From Ignavibacteriales bacterium (lineage in GTDB: Bacteria > Bacteroidota > Ignavibacteria > Ignavibacteriales > Melioribacteraceae): DNA of 64,000 bases. A program made the position numbers and the translations under genes. Within the stretch, counting starts at the first letter, position 1. The number at the start of each line of letters is the position of its first letter. The notes beneath the pieces were generated by a model, which searched no databases, was not told the origin of the DNA, and saw nothing but the letters and a program-made list of their open reading frames with translations. Positions 1-8,335 of the stretch are shown in pieces. The stretch is taken from assembly GCA_026390775.1 (NCBI GenBank), contig JAPLFF010000007.1, positions 434,001-498,000 on the forward strand, in the 5' to 3' direction.

Positions 1-25
1 AAACTTTATCTATTCTATGAGTCAT
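1..25 (-). CDS. rbfA: Start of probable ribosome-binding factor A (partial)
   Basis: Only the first eight codons lie in the window. They read M-T-H-R-I-D-K-V on the minus strand and run off the left edge. The ATG shares one base with the infB stop codon (TAATG), which suggests translational coupling. RbfA, a 30S maturation factor, commonly follows infB in bacteria and often starts with a short basic stretch of this kind. The call therefore rests mainly on gene order; eight residues cannot prove it. Confidence 0.45.
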
Positions 26-2649
26 TACTCTAATTTCTTTTTGGTTTCTATCATTTTATAAGCTTCAACAACATCGCCTACTTTAATATCATTAAAGTTT
101 GCAATGCTGAGACCGCATTCATAACCTTTCTCAACTTCACGGACATCATCTTTAAATCTTCTTAATGAACTGATCTCGCCTTCGTAAACAGCAATTCCTT
201 CTCTGAACAACCGTACTTTATTTCCTCTAGTAATTTTACCATCTTGAACAGAACATCCGGCAATTGTTCCCGCTTTCGGAACTTTGAAAATATCTCGGAC
301 TTCAAGAGTAGCAACAACTTCTTCGGAAACAACAGGAGAGAGTAATCCTTCTAGAGCAGATTTGACTTCGTTGATTGCATCATAAATAACATTGTAGAGA
401 CGAATGTCTACTTTTTCGGCTTCAGCAAGTTTTCTTGCATTTGTATTTGGGCGTACGTGGAATCCAACTATAATAGCACCGGATGCTGCCGCTAAAAGAA
501 CATCACCTTCTGAAATTGCACCAACACCTTTGTGAATAACACGAACCGAAACTTCTTGATTTGATAATTTCATTAACGAATCTGATAATGCCTCAATAGA
601 ACCATCCACATCGCCTTTAACGATTACCGGAAGTTCCTTAAATCCGCCATGACTAATTTGACTTGCAATTTCGTCAAGAGTAATATGATGTACTTGACGA
701 TGATCTTGTTCGCGTTTCAACTGCATTCGTTTCAAACTAATTTCGCGCGCTTCTCTTTCAGATTCTGCAACTGTAAAATTATCTCCTGCTTGAGGTGCTG
801 ATTCAAAACCAAGCACAAGTACAGGTGTTGATGGTCCGGCTTCAAAAACTTTTTTATTCCGTTCATCGAACATTGCTCGCACACGTCCGTGTACAACACC
901 AGCAATGAACGGATCGCCTATCCTTACAATGCCTTTTTGAACAAGGACAGTGGCAGTAATGCCTTTTCCTTTATCGAGCTGAGATTCAATGATTGTACCG
1001 CGTCCCAACCGTGCCGGGTTTGCTTTTAATTCCAGCAATTCTGCTTCAAGAGCAATTTTTTCTAAAAGAAGGTCAACATTTTTTCCGGATTTGGCAGAGA
1101 TTTCAACACACTGATATTTTCCGCCCCATTCCTCAACTAAAACATTTCTATCAGCAAGCTGTTGTTTGATCTTTTCTATGTTGGAATTCGGTTTATCTAT
1201 TTTATTGATAGCAATTATTATTGGAACATTTGCCGCTTGAGCATGATTGATCGCTTCGACAGTTTGAGGCATCACTGCATCATCTGCGGCTACGACCAAA
1301 ACTACAATATCTGTAACTCTTGCACCGCGTGCACGCATAGCAGTAAATGCTTCGTGACCAGGAGTATCGAGAAATGAAATTTGTTTGCCGTCTTCGGTGA
1401 TTACTTTGTAAGCACCTATGTGCTGAGTTATTCCGCCGGCTTCACCAGCAACTACGTTGGCTCTGCGGATGTAATCCAGCAAAGATGTTTTACCGTGATC
1501 AACGTGGCCCATAATTGTAACAACAGGCGGACGGGGCTTGAGCGACTCAATAGTATCCGGAACATCTGCATCAATATCAGCTTGATATGCAGCTTGAAGT
1601 TCAATTTCAAATCCAAATTCATCAGCAACAAGTGTAATTGTTTCAACATCTAGCCGTTGATTAATAGAAACCATCAATCCAAGTGAAATACATTTTGAAA
1701 TTACATCGCTTACTGAAACACTCATAAGATTTGCAAGTTCGTTAACAGCAATGTATTCCGTTACTGAAATTTTTGTTTTGTCTAATTCTTTCTGCTGTAG
1801 AATCTGATCTTGAATATCTTGTTTCTCTTTTCTCTTTCTTTTACGGATTGATGCTCTATCTCCAACTGCAGATTCATCCATACTTAGTAATGTTCGCTTA
1901 ATTGCATCTTCAACTTCACGTTTATCAATTTCCAGACGTTTTATTTTTCTTTTCTTCTTAGCAACTGTAACTTCCTCGGGACCTTCACCGGGTCCGGCTG
2001 TTTTTTTCTTGGACTTTAGAACTTTCTTTTTCTTCTTACTTTTCTTGTCGGCATCTTTATCTCCCGCAGCAACTTCTGATGGTTTAACCTGAGGAGCTGT
2101 TGAAACTGTTTCCGGTTTTTCTCTCCGTTCCTTCAGATCCATCTTGCCAACAATAGTTAATCCTTTCCTTCTTCCTTCAATAGCAATTTCAGTTTCTGTT
2201 TTATAAGATTTTAATTCTTCAGAAACTTCTTCAATTTTTTCATCAGCCGGCTCAGCTTCAGTAACGGTTTCTGTAATTTCAGCGGCTTGAACAGTTGCTG
2301 CCGATTCTGCAACAGTATCTTTTCCTTTGAATAGATCACTTTCTTTTTCTCCGGTCTGTTTTTTTCCAGCAGCTTTCTTTGATGATTCTAAAGCGGCTTC
2401 CGCTTCATCGTGGTCACTTCTCTTTTTCTGAAAATCCGAAATTTTCTTATAATGCTTTTCAGCTTTCTCAATATCCTTTTTGAAAAATGACTTTATATCA
2501 GCCACCATTTCATCGGTCAACAGAGCCATATGAGATTTTACTTCGTAACCATTCTTTTGTAAAAACTCAACTAAAGTTTCAGTAGCAAGATTATGCTCAG
2601 TAGCAAATTTGTATAGTCGTAATTTTTTGTCTTTTACTGTTTCCGGCAT
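25..2649 (-). CDS. infB: Translation initiation factor IF-2
   Basis: IF-2 is the GTPase that places initiator fMet-tRNA on the 30S subunit and promotes subunit joining. The 874-residue protein starts with a short N-terminal IF2N-like helical domain (about 1-55). A long, highly charged Lys/Glu-rich linker follows (about 60-290), then a second IF2N-like segment (about 295-350). The G domain has G1 GHVDHGKT (381-388), G3 DTPGH (428-432) and G4 NKID (482-485). Domains II to IV complete the C-terminal half. Length and order are normal for the long IF-2 form. It lies 29 bases downstream of nusA in the rimP-nusA-infB cluster and overlaps the next start by one base. No clear Shine-Dalgarno sequence precedes the ATG. 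Function is certain; only the linker is lineage-specific. Confidence 0.98.
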   Translation of the reverse strand: MPETVKDKKLRLYKFATEHNLATETLVEFLQKNGYEVKSHMALLTDEMVADIKSFFKKDIEKAEKHYKKISDFQKKRSDHDEAEAALESSKKAAGKKQTGEKESDLFKGKDTVAESAATVQAAEITETVTEAEPADEKIEEVSEELKSYKTETEIAIEGRRKGLTIVGKMDLKERREKPETVSTAPQVKPSEVAAGDKDADKKSKKKKKVLKSKKKTAGPGEGPEEVTVAKKKRKIKRLEIDKREVEDAIKRTLLSMDESAVGDRASIRKRKRKEKQDIQDQILQQKELDKTKISVTEYIAVNELANLMSVSVSDVISKCISLGLMVSINQRLDVETITLVADEFGFEIELQAAYQADIDADVPDTIESLKPRPPVVTIMGHVDHGKTSLLDYIRRANVVAGEAGGITQHIGAYKVITEDGKQISFLDTPGHEAFTAMRARGARVTDIVVLVVAADDAVMPQTVEAINHAQAANVPIIIAINKIDKPNSNIEKIKQQLADRNVLVEEWGGKYQCVEISAKSGKNVDLLLEKIALEAELLELKANPARLGRGTIIESQLDKGKGITATVLVQKGIVRIGDPFIAGVVHGRVRAMFDERNKKVFEAGPSTPVLVLGFESAPQAGDNFTVAESEREAREISLKRMQLKREQDHRQVHHITLDEIASQISHGGFKELPVIVKGDVDGSIEALSDSLMKLSNQEVSVRVIHKGVGAISEGDVLLAAASGAIIVGFHVRPNTNARKLAEAEKVDIRLYNVIYDAINEVKSALEGLLSPVVSEEVVATLEVRDIFKVPKAGTIAGCSVQDGKITRGNKVRLFREGIAVYEGEISSLRRFKDDVREVEKGYECGLSIANFNDIKVGDVVEAYKMIETKKKLE

Positions 2650-2678
2650 TTTGTAATTACCTGTATTTGTGCAATTGG

Positions 2679-3926
2679 TTATTCTTCTTCTTCAAATTGA
2701 TTTTCAAGAGTTTCAATTATCTGCTTGGCTTTTTCTTCATCAACGCCTTCAATTTCTTTTAACTTATCAATACCGGCTCCAAGAACTTCAAGCGCAGTAT
2801 CTAATCTGTTATTAATCAAGAGATCAACTACTTCAGATCCTAACTCTTCTTTTAATTCAACAAGTTCTATATCTTCATCATATTCTTCAAATGGTTTTTC
2901 TTGTCTGATAACTTCGATCTCATAACCGCTGAGTTTAATTGCAAGCCGGATATTAACACCGTTACGACCAACAATTAATGATACTTGATCACTATCGGCA
3001 GTAACAACACACTTTTTAGCTTCTTCATCAACTTCGATTTGCTTTAGCTTAGCCGGTGCAAGACATCTTTGAATAAATACAATCGAGTCATCGGTATAAT
3101 TTATAACATCAATATTCTCATTGTTCAATTCACGTACGATTGCATGAATTCGAACACCTTTCATACCAACGCAAGCTCCAACCGCATCTATACGGGCATC
3201 ATTTGATTCAACAGCAATTTTTGCTCTTTCGCCAGGTTCACGTGCAATTCCTTTTATCTCTATTACTCCGTCATAGATTTCGGGGATTTCAATTTCAAAT
3301 AATCTTCTTAAGAAAAGATTATCTCCGCGTGATATTACAATAAGCGGTCCGTTCGGAGTTTTTCTAACATCCTTAATGACTGCGCGGATTGTATCACCTT
3401 TTCTGTATTTCTCTCTTGGTATTTGTTCGTTACGCGGAAGAATAAGTTCATTCTTATTGTGATTGATAAGTACATCATTTCTTCTAACTTGATAAATATC
3501 TCCAACAACGATCTCGCCGAGCATTTCGCTGTATTCATTATAAACTAATTCTTTTTCGATCTCGCGGATCTTTTGGTTTAAACTTTGGCGTGCTAGATTA
3601 ATCAATCTTCTTCCAAATTCTTTTAGCTCGATCTTTTCAACAAAGTCTTCCCCGACTTCAAGATTGTCCGCATTCCCTTTTTCGTTAACTTCAACAATGC
3701 TGATTTCGGTACCGGGATCATTAACTGTTTCAACAATTGTTCTTTCAAGAAATATTTCTATATCGCCCTTATCCATATTAACGACCACATCATACTTAGC
3801 TTCAAGTCCATATTTTTTCTTAACCATAATTCCAAAAATTTCTTCAATGATTCCTGCAAGAACATCTTTGTCAAGACTTTTCTCCCGGACCATCTGAGCA
3901 AAGGATTCTACTATCTCGGTGTTCAT
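2679..3926 (-). CDS. nusA: Transcription termination/antitermination factor NusA
   Basis: NusA binds RNA polymerase and nascent RNA and modulates pausing, intrinsic termination and antitermination. The 415-residue protein has the N-terminal polymerase-binding domain (about 1-125), an S1 domain (about 130-200) and tandem KH domains (about 215-345). The KH region includes the family signature G-E-R-A-K-I-A-V and V-G-A-C-V-G-M-K-G-V-R-I. A C-terminal helix-hairpin-helix-like stretch ends in an acidic F-E-E-E-E tail. This is the compact form without the second acidic repeat of E. coli NusA. An AGGAGT Shine-Dalgarno sequence sits just upstream of the ATG. The gene is 16 bases downstream of rimP, as in most bacteria. 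Confidence 0.97.
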   Translation of the reverse strand: MNTEIVESFAQMVREKSLDKDVLAGIIEEIFGIMVKKKYGLEAKYDVVVNMDKGDIEIFLERTIVETVNDPGTEISIVEVNEKGNADNLEVGEDFVEKIELKEFGRRLINLARQSLNQKIREIEKELVYNEYSEMLGEIVVGDIYQVRRNDVLINHNKNELILPRNEQIPREKYRKGDTIRAVIKDVRKTPNGPLIVISRGDNLFLRRLFEIEIPEIYDGVIEIKGIAREPGERAKIAVESNDARIDAVGACVGMKGVRIHAIVRELNNENIDVINYTDDSIVFIQRCLAPAKLKQIEVDEEAKKCVVTADSDQVSLIVGRNGVNIRLAIKLSGYEIEVIRQEKPFEEYDEDIELVELKEELGSEVVDLLINNRLDTALEVLGAGIDKLKEIEGVDEEKAKQIIETLENQFEEEE

Positions 3927-3942
3927 TTTTACTCCTGTGTGA

Positions 3943-4389
3943 TCAAAAACTGATTAATACTTTTGCTATGATAATTTTATTAAAATTTATTTTATACTCT
4001 AAGTTTTTTTCAGTGAAGAAAAGGTCTTCACCTTCCATACGGATTAATTTTGCGTTCAACTTTTTGATTTCTTCGGCATCATTGAATTCAATTTCAAATT
4101 TTCTATTGATGTGCTTACCGTACTGAACTAAAAATTTAAGCGGTCTTTCAACACCCGGAGAAGAAACATCCAGTCTATAATGAGAATCAATAAGTTTTTC
4201 AGATTCGATAATTTCGTTCAACATTCGGCTAACATTAGAACAGTCAACAGTAGTGATTCCTTTTTCGTTATCTATATATACTTCGATAATACGAAGGTGG
4301 TTATCGCCGCGTGTAACTAAATCGATAAGAACAAAGCCTTGAGTCTTAACAATTTCTTCGAATCTGTTGAAAATTTGCTGTTTTTCCAT
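3943..4389 (-). CDS. rimP: Ribosome maturation factor RimP
   Basis: RimP helps assemble the 30S subunit. From the ATG at 4389 the protein is 148 residues, the usual family size. It carries V-D-C-S-N-V-S-R (RimP typical D-C-x-x-x-S-R) and the Y-R-L-D-V-S-S-P-G-V-E-R-P-L signature. The reading frame stays open 75 bases further upstream to 4464. Those residues would translate through a strong hairpin with a T-run (4398-4422) and have no counterpart in RimP, so the internal ATG is preferred. The gene is first in the rimP-nusA-infB unit and its transcription is probably affected by that upstream hairpin. Confidence 0.95.
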   Translation of the reverse strand: MEKQQIFNRFEEIVKTQGFVLIDLVTRGDNHLRIIEVYIDNEKGITTVDCSNVSRMLNEIIESEKLIDSHYRLDVSSPGVERPLKFLVQYGKHINRKFEIEFNDAEEIKKLNAKLIRMEGEDLFFTEKNLEYKINFNKIIIAKVLISF

Positions 4390-4397
4390 ATTCCATA

Positions 4398-4422
4398 AAT
4401 AAAAATCGCCCTCGAGGGGCGA
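4398..4422 (-). terminator. Terminator-like hairpin in the rimP leader
   Basis: Perfect 6-bp arms (4406-4411 with 4417-4422, sequence TCGCCC/GGGCGA) enclose a 5-base loop. On the minus strand they are followed directly by five T and an AT-rich stretch. It ends only nine bases before the rimP ATG. It could terminate the upstream SIMPL transcript or act as an attenuator for rimP-nusA-infB. Confidence 0.7.
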
Positions 4423-4488
4423 AATAGACAATGCAAAGGTAGAAAGATTAGCTTGAATAAGCAAACAATAATAGCCAATAGCTTTTAG

Positions 4489-5220
4489 CTATTTGATTTC
4501 AAATGATGCGCTTACAACGGCAGTTATTTCTTTTTCTATAGATGTCGCATCGTTCATTCCATAATCTGAAACTAAATTTGAGTTGCGCGGGGTAATTTGA
4601 ATGACTCCCATTCTTGCATTACGAAGCGGACCAAGACTTCTGCCTGTTGCTTCTGCAATTTTAACCGCACGATCCATTGCGTTCTTTGATGCAGCAGCCT
4701 GTACTTCAATTTTCAAGTCATCAATTTTAGTATAAAGATATTCCGGGGCTTCAACATTTATATCCAAACCTTTTTCAACTAGAGAACTGAGTGAAACCGA
4801 AAGTTCCTTTATTTTTTTTACATCATTGGATTTTATTTCGAAGCGCTGGCTGTAAACATAATGAGATACTTTTTGCGTTTGCACCCCATTCTCGGCAACT
4901 TCAAAAACCGGGGAACCATTTATTCCAAAAACTTCAATTTGATCTTTCTTAAATTCTTGTGCTTCCAAATATTTTAGAATTGTCGGCATTTGCTGTTGAA
5001 CAACCTGATAAGCATTTTGTCTGATGGAACTTGTTGCTTGTAACGTTCCACGTAAAATACCGAGATCTGAAACAATTTCTTTCTTTGCGGAACCAGTAAC
5101 AGTTATAGTTTGATCCGCATTCTTTGTTGATTTCCAAACAAATGAAAAAATAATTACGGAGAGAAGAATGGCTGCCGCAAGAATAGAAACCGGGATAATG
5201 TATTTGAATTTCTCGTTCAT
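4489..5220 (-). CDS. SIMPL-domain (DUF541) protein
   Basis: The 243-residue protein has one N-terminal transmembrane anchor (about 8-30) and then a SIMPL/DUF541 periplasmic-type domain. Visible family features are I-T-V-T-G-S-A near the start of the domain, the helical repeat over the middle and A-x-x-N-A-M-D-R-A about two thirds along. Proteins of this family are membrane-anchored or periplasmic; some are linked to oxidative stress or to outer-membrane proteins, but no general biochemical role is agreed. It precedes rimP on the same strand, with a terminator-like hairpin between them, so it may be a separate transcript. The family assignment is good; the function is unknown. Confidence 0.85.
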   Translation of the reverse strand: MNEKFKYIIPVSILAAAILLSVIIFSFVWKSTKNADQTITVTGSAKKEIVSDLGILRGTLQATSSIRQNAYQVVQQQMPTILKYLEAQEFKKDQIEVFGINGSPVFEVAENGVQTQKVSHYVYSQRFEIKSNDVKKIKELSVSLSSLVEKGLDINVEAPEYLYTKIDDLKIEVQAAASKNAMDRAVKIAEATGRSLGPLRNARMGVIQITPRNSNLVSDYGMNDATSIEKEITAVVSASFEIK

Positions 5221-5280
5221 AATTAACTCGACTTTTGGTTAGTTATAAGATAATATATGTTTTCAAAAAGTGAAGTTAAT

Positions 5281-7008
5281 TTATTTTATCAAAACCATTT
5301 TTTTTGTTACTACATAATTGTCTGCCATCAATGTATAGAAATAAATTCCGCTTGGCAATTGAGAATTTCGAATTGAAAAATTAGTATTGTAATTACCCGT
5401 TTGCTGATATTCATCAACAAGAATCGCAACTTCTCTTCCAAGTAAATCGTAGACTTTTAATGTTACATAACTAAATGCTGAAAGCTGATAGCTTATTGCT
5501 GTTGACGGATTAAATGGGTTGGGATAGTTTTGGTTTAAGGAAAATTTGGCAGGAACAGAATTAATTCTATCATCAACATCAGTCAATACTTCAGGATAAC
5601 GATACAAACTATCTCTGTAAATATTTGTAATAAATCTCGTATAATCTTTCAATTCTTTTACTGCATCAAGTCTATCTTGTCCCATCGCTGCTATTTCAGC
5701 AATAACTAATTCTTGAGTTTCATTAGGTGCTAAATTAAACGGACCGGTAGACATACTGAAATATCGATCACTTGCTGGATATTGAATTCCATCAATCCAC
5801 CCTGTCTCCGCAATAGGGTCGCCGCTGAGAGTGTATTTTGTCTTTCCTCCGCCAAATTCTGAGGGTACTTGAAAGTAGTCGTTTGTGTTAGGGTGTAATC
5901 CTTGAAAATAATTATACCATACCAAATTTGATCCGGGCCTTCCAATACCAGGACAAGGGAAAATAGTTCCACCACATGTGAAGTAAACGAAAGCATTCAT
6001 CCCAAGATTTTTTTGAACGTTATATTTTATTTGATTATATATACCAACATCTGAACCATTGCCGCCTACTATTGGTCCCTGAACAACCACAAACCCCACA
6101 GCAGGGGGAGTTGTTCCATAAACGACATCAACATCTTTACTATGATAAGCATATCCTAAATTTAATGTAGTGTCGCAACCGGCAAAATCTTTAGCACCAT
6201 CTCCAATATCGGGATCAACAAAGAATGCAAGGTACATATTGTTAATAACTGTATTTTTTTTGTTTGTAATTTTATACTTTTTGAAAATTGTATTACCAAG
6301 AGCGTAAGATTTGTTATATGCCCAAACTGTTGTTTGTAATTCTAAACCGAGCGGGGCGCTTATTGCTATGCTATAAGATTTAACATTATCAAAATCATTT
6401 GCAGCATACCAAATAGTTTGATTTGCACCGGGAACCCCAGGAATATCTACTTGCGGATCATAAATCCCATCTTTATTAACATCTTTGTAAGGAGCGCCGT
6501 CATTTGCCGGCCATTCATTCCAATCCTTTTCATATTGGGTTTTTATTTGATCGGCACTTCCCTCTCCGTCTGCCATTTCGTTCGCAAATGTACTAGTCTT
6601 ATAATCGGGGCGTACACGGTAAATCCTAACATTGGGCAAATTAGGACTTTGCGGAGTACCATCTTGTAAAATTTTTCCAGGAGTTATTCCGCTTCTATAA
6701 TAAACTCCGCCTACTAAAACACTTCCTCCACTAATTCCACCCCACAATAAATTAGAAGTGAAAACTGCAGTCTTTCCGCTTGACCTTGGATAGACAAAAC
6801 CAGCACGATTAGTACTCTTATTAAAATCATCCACACCATCATTTTGAATGATGGTAGAAATATTGTTAATGTTCATTTTTGTTAGGCTTGGGCTACCAAG
6901 TTGTTTGGCAAGTGGCGAGTATTTTGGACAATCATCTTGTGCAAAACAAATTATTGCATTAAAAAAAACGAAGAAAAATAAAAACAAAAAATATTTTACT
7001 TTTTTCAT
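5281..7008 (-). CDS. Secreted protein with type IX secretion C-terminal sorting domain
   Basis: The 575-residue protein begins with a signal peptide (about 1-23, ending C-F-A-Q). It ends in an ~80-residue T9SS type A sorting domain that starts around N-Q-N-Y-P-N-P-F-N-P-S-T and includes V-Y-D-L-L-G-R-E-V, L-P-S-G-I-Y-F-Y and V-T-K-K-M-V-L-I-K. Such proteins cross the outer membrane by the type IX system, and the sorting domain is usually removed on export. The body (about 25-490) is rich in Gly, Asn and aromatic residues and has a D-x-N-x-D-G-x-Y-D Ca-binding-like loop (D-V-N-K-D-G-I-Y-D). I recognise no catalytic motif. An AGGGG Shine-Dalgarno sequence precedes the ATG. Function is unknown beyond cell-surface or extracellular location. 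Confidence 0.9.
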   Translation of the reverse strand: MKKVKYFLFLFFFVFFNAIICFAQDDCPKYSPLAKQLGSPSLTKMNINNISTIIQNDGVDDFNKSTNRAGFVYPRSSGKTAVFTSNLLWGGISGGSVLVGGVYYRSGITPGKILQDGTPQSPNLPNVRIYRVRPDYKTSTFANEMADGEGSADQIKTQYEKDWNEWPANDGAPYKDVNKDGIYDPQVDIPGVPGANQTIWYAANDFDNVKSYSIAISAPLGLELQTTVWAYNKSYALGNTIFKKYKITNKKNTVINNMYLAFFVDPDIGDGAKDFAGCDTTLNLGYAYHSKDVDVVYGTTPPAVGFVVVQGPIVGGNGSDVGIYNQIKYNVQKNLGMNAFVYFTCGGTIFPCPGIGRPGSNLVWYNYFQGLHPNTNDYFQVPSEFGGGKTKYTLSGDPIAETGWIDGIQYPASDRYFSMSTGPFNLAPNETQELVIAEIAAMGQDRLDAVKELKDYTRFITNIYRDSLYRYPEVLTDVDDRINSVPAKFSLNQNYPNPFNPSTAISYQLSAFSYVTLKVYDLLGREVAILVDEYQQTGNYNTNFSIRNSQLPSGIYFYTLMADNYVVTKKMVLIK

Positions 7009-7098
7009 TTCAACCCCTAGATAATTTCTAATTGAAAGCTACGATTAATAGATTAAAACGCAACTCAAATAATTTGGTAAATAAGGCAAGAACTCTTT

Positions 7099-8253
7099 TT
7101 AAGTATAAAATTTGATGAGTATCTCATCGCAAACAGCATAACCTTTTGGTGTGAATTTAATCAACCCATCTTTTTCGATAAGAAATTTTTCTTGTTTAAG
7201 TTGATCCAAATAATTTTTGTTTTTCATTAGCCATTCATTTCCGAAAAAATTATTCAGTTCGAGCAGATCAAGTCCTTTGCTGCGAAGTGCAAGCATAATA
7301 TATTCGTTCAATTTTTCTTTTTCGGAAAGAATTTCTTCTCCAATTACTGCATTCCCTTTTAATTCAATAGCCGCATTATAAAAATTCAATGCTGAATAAT
7401 TCCACCAGCGTTTTCCGCCTGCCTTGCCGGTAGGCAGGTTTACGAATGAATGTGCCGATGTACCAAAGCTTAGGTAATCTTTGTATCTCCAATATGCATT
7501 GTTATGTATGCATTCAAATCCTTTTTTAGAAAAGTTGGAAACTTCATACTGTTCAAATCCTTGTTGAGTTAGAAAATCAATTGTTAATTCATAAAGGTCG
7601 GCATCGTAATCTTCATTTTGCATTTTTACTTTACCATCAAGAACCATTTTATTAAGAATTGTTCCTTTCTCTAAAATTAAACTGTAAGCAGATATGTGTT
7701 TGATCGGCAGTTTAATCGCTTGATCTAAATTGTATTGCCATTTCTTTTTTGTTTGAGAAGGTAAGTTAAAAATTAGATCAACACTTATGTTTTCAAATCC
7801 AATTGCAGCAGCATCACGAACAGTTTGAATTGCAGTTTGCGAATTGTGTATTCGAGTTAGGAATTTTAACTCATCTTCGTTGAATGATTGTATTCCAATG
7901 CTAATACGGTTGATACCGATTTTTCTGAATTCGGCTAACTTTTCAATATTGACTGTTCCGGGATTTGTTTCGAGTGTTATTTCTGCAGCTTCATTCACAG
8001 AAAATTTTTCTTTAATGTGTTGTATAATTTCAGAAATGTAATGAGGTTCCATAAAAGATGGAGTTCCGCCGCCAAAGAAAATGGAAATTATTTTCCTTCC
8101 TTCGGAATATTGCGCAGAGTAAAAATCAATTTCTTTTTTTAATGCTTTTAAGTAAGAAGAAACATTATCGTAAGAAATAATTGAGTAAAAATCGCAATAG
8201 ATACATTTGTGATCACAGAATGGAATATGAATATATATTGCAGTTTCTCTCAA
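7099..8253 (-). CDS. hemW: Radical SAM heme chaperone HemW
   Basis: HemW is a radical SAM protein that binds heme and delivers it to hemoproteins. It is often misannotated as coproporphyrinogen III oxidase. The cluster motif is C-D-H-K-C-I-Y-C-D-F with Cys13, Cys17 and Cys20. The residue after C-x-x-x-C-x-Y-C is followed by Phe and lacks the fourth Cys of true HemN, which favours HemW. The S-I-G-I-Q-S-F and F-F-G-G-G-T-P-S motifs and the C-terminal HemN_C winged-helix region are present, and 384 residues is normal. About seven extra residues (L-P-T-G-K-A-G) sit before K-R-W-W-N and are encoded by a small GC-rich palindrome at 7418-7438. They probably extend a surface loop without stopping the frame. 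Confidence 0.92.
   Translation of the reverse strand: MRETAIYIHIPFCDHKCIYCDFYSIISYDNVSSYLKALKKEIDFYSAQYSEGRKIISIFFGGGTPSFMEPHYISEIIQHIKEKFSVNEAAEITLETNPGTVNIEKLAEFRKIGINRISIGIQSFNEDELKFLTRIHNSQTAIQTVRDAAAIGFENISVDLIFNLPSQTKKKWQYNLDQAIKLPIKHISAYSLILEKGTILNKMVLDGKVKMQNEDYDADLYELTIDFLTQQGFEQYEVSNFSKKGFECIHNNAYWRYKDYLSFGTSAHSFVNLPTGKAGGKRWWNYSALNFYNAAIELKGNAVIGEEILSEKEKLNEYIMLALRSKGLDLLELNNFFGNEWLMKNKNYLDQLKQEKFLIEKDGLIKFTPKGYAVCDEILIKFYT
7418..7438. repeat. In-frame GC-rich palindromic element within hemW
   Basis: This 21-bp element has perfect 7-bp arms (CCTGCCT at 7418-7424, AGGCAGG at 7432-7438) around a TGCCGGT centre. It is far richer in G/C than the surrounding gene. It is a close variant of the perfect palindrome at 44205-44228. 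It encodes an apparent seven-residue insert in HemW and keeps the frame, consistent with a small dispersed repeat that tolerates coding sequence. Confidence 0.75.
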
Positions 8254-8282
8254 TTTATGCCCGGTGAAATAATAATAGGAAA

Positions 8283-8316
8283 ATACAAAAAGAAAAGGGG
8301 CTTGTTCAGCCCCCTT
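8283..8316 (-). terminator. Intrinsic terminator after the outer-membrane-like gene
   Basis: A G/C-rich hairpin (AGGGGCT-like arm around 8296-8302, AGCCCC(C)T around 8308-8315, one unpaired C) is followed on the minus strand by a T-rich tract (8283-8296). It lies 20 bases past the stop of the 8336-9397 gene and separates it from hemW. Confidence 0.75.
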
Positions 8317-8335
8317 AATGGAAAATTAATTTTTG

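Noticed and set aside
4390-4464. Longer start for RimP at 4464
   Set aside because: The additional residues translate through a terminator-like hairpin and do not match the RimP N terminus.
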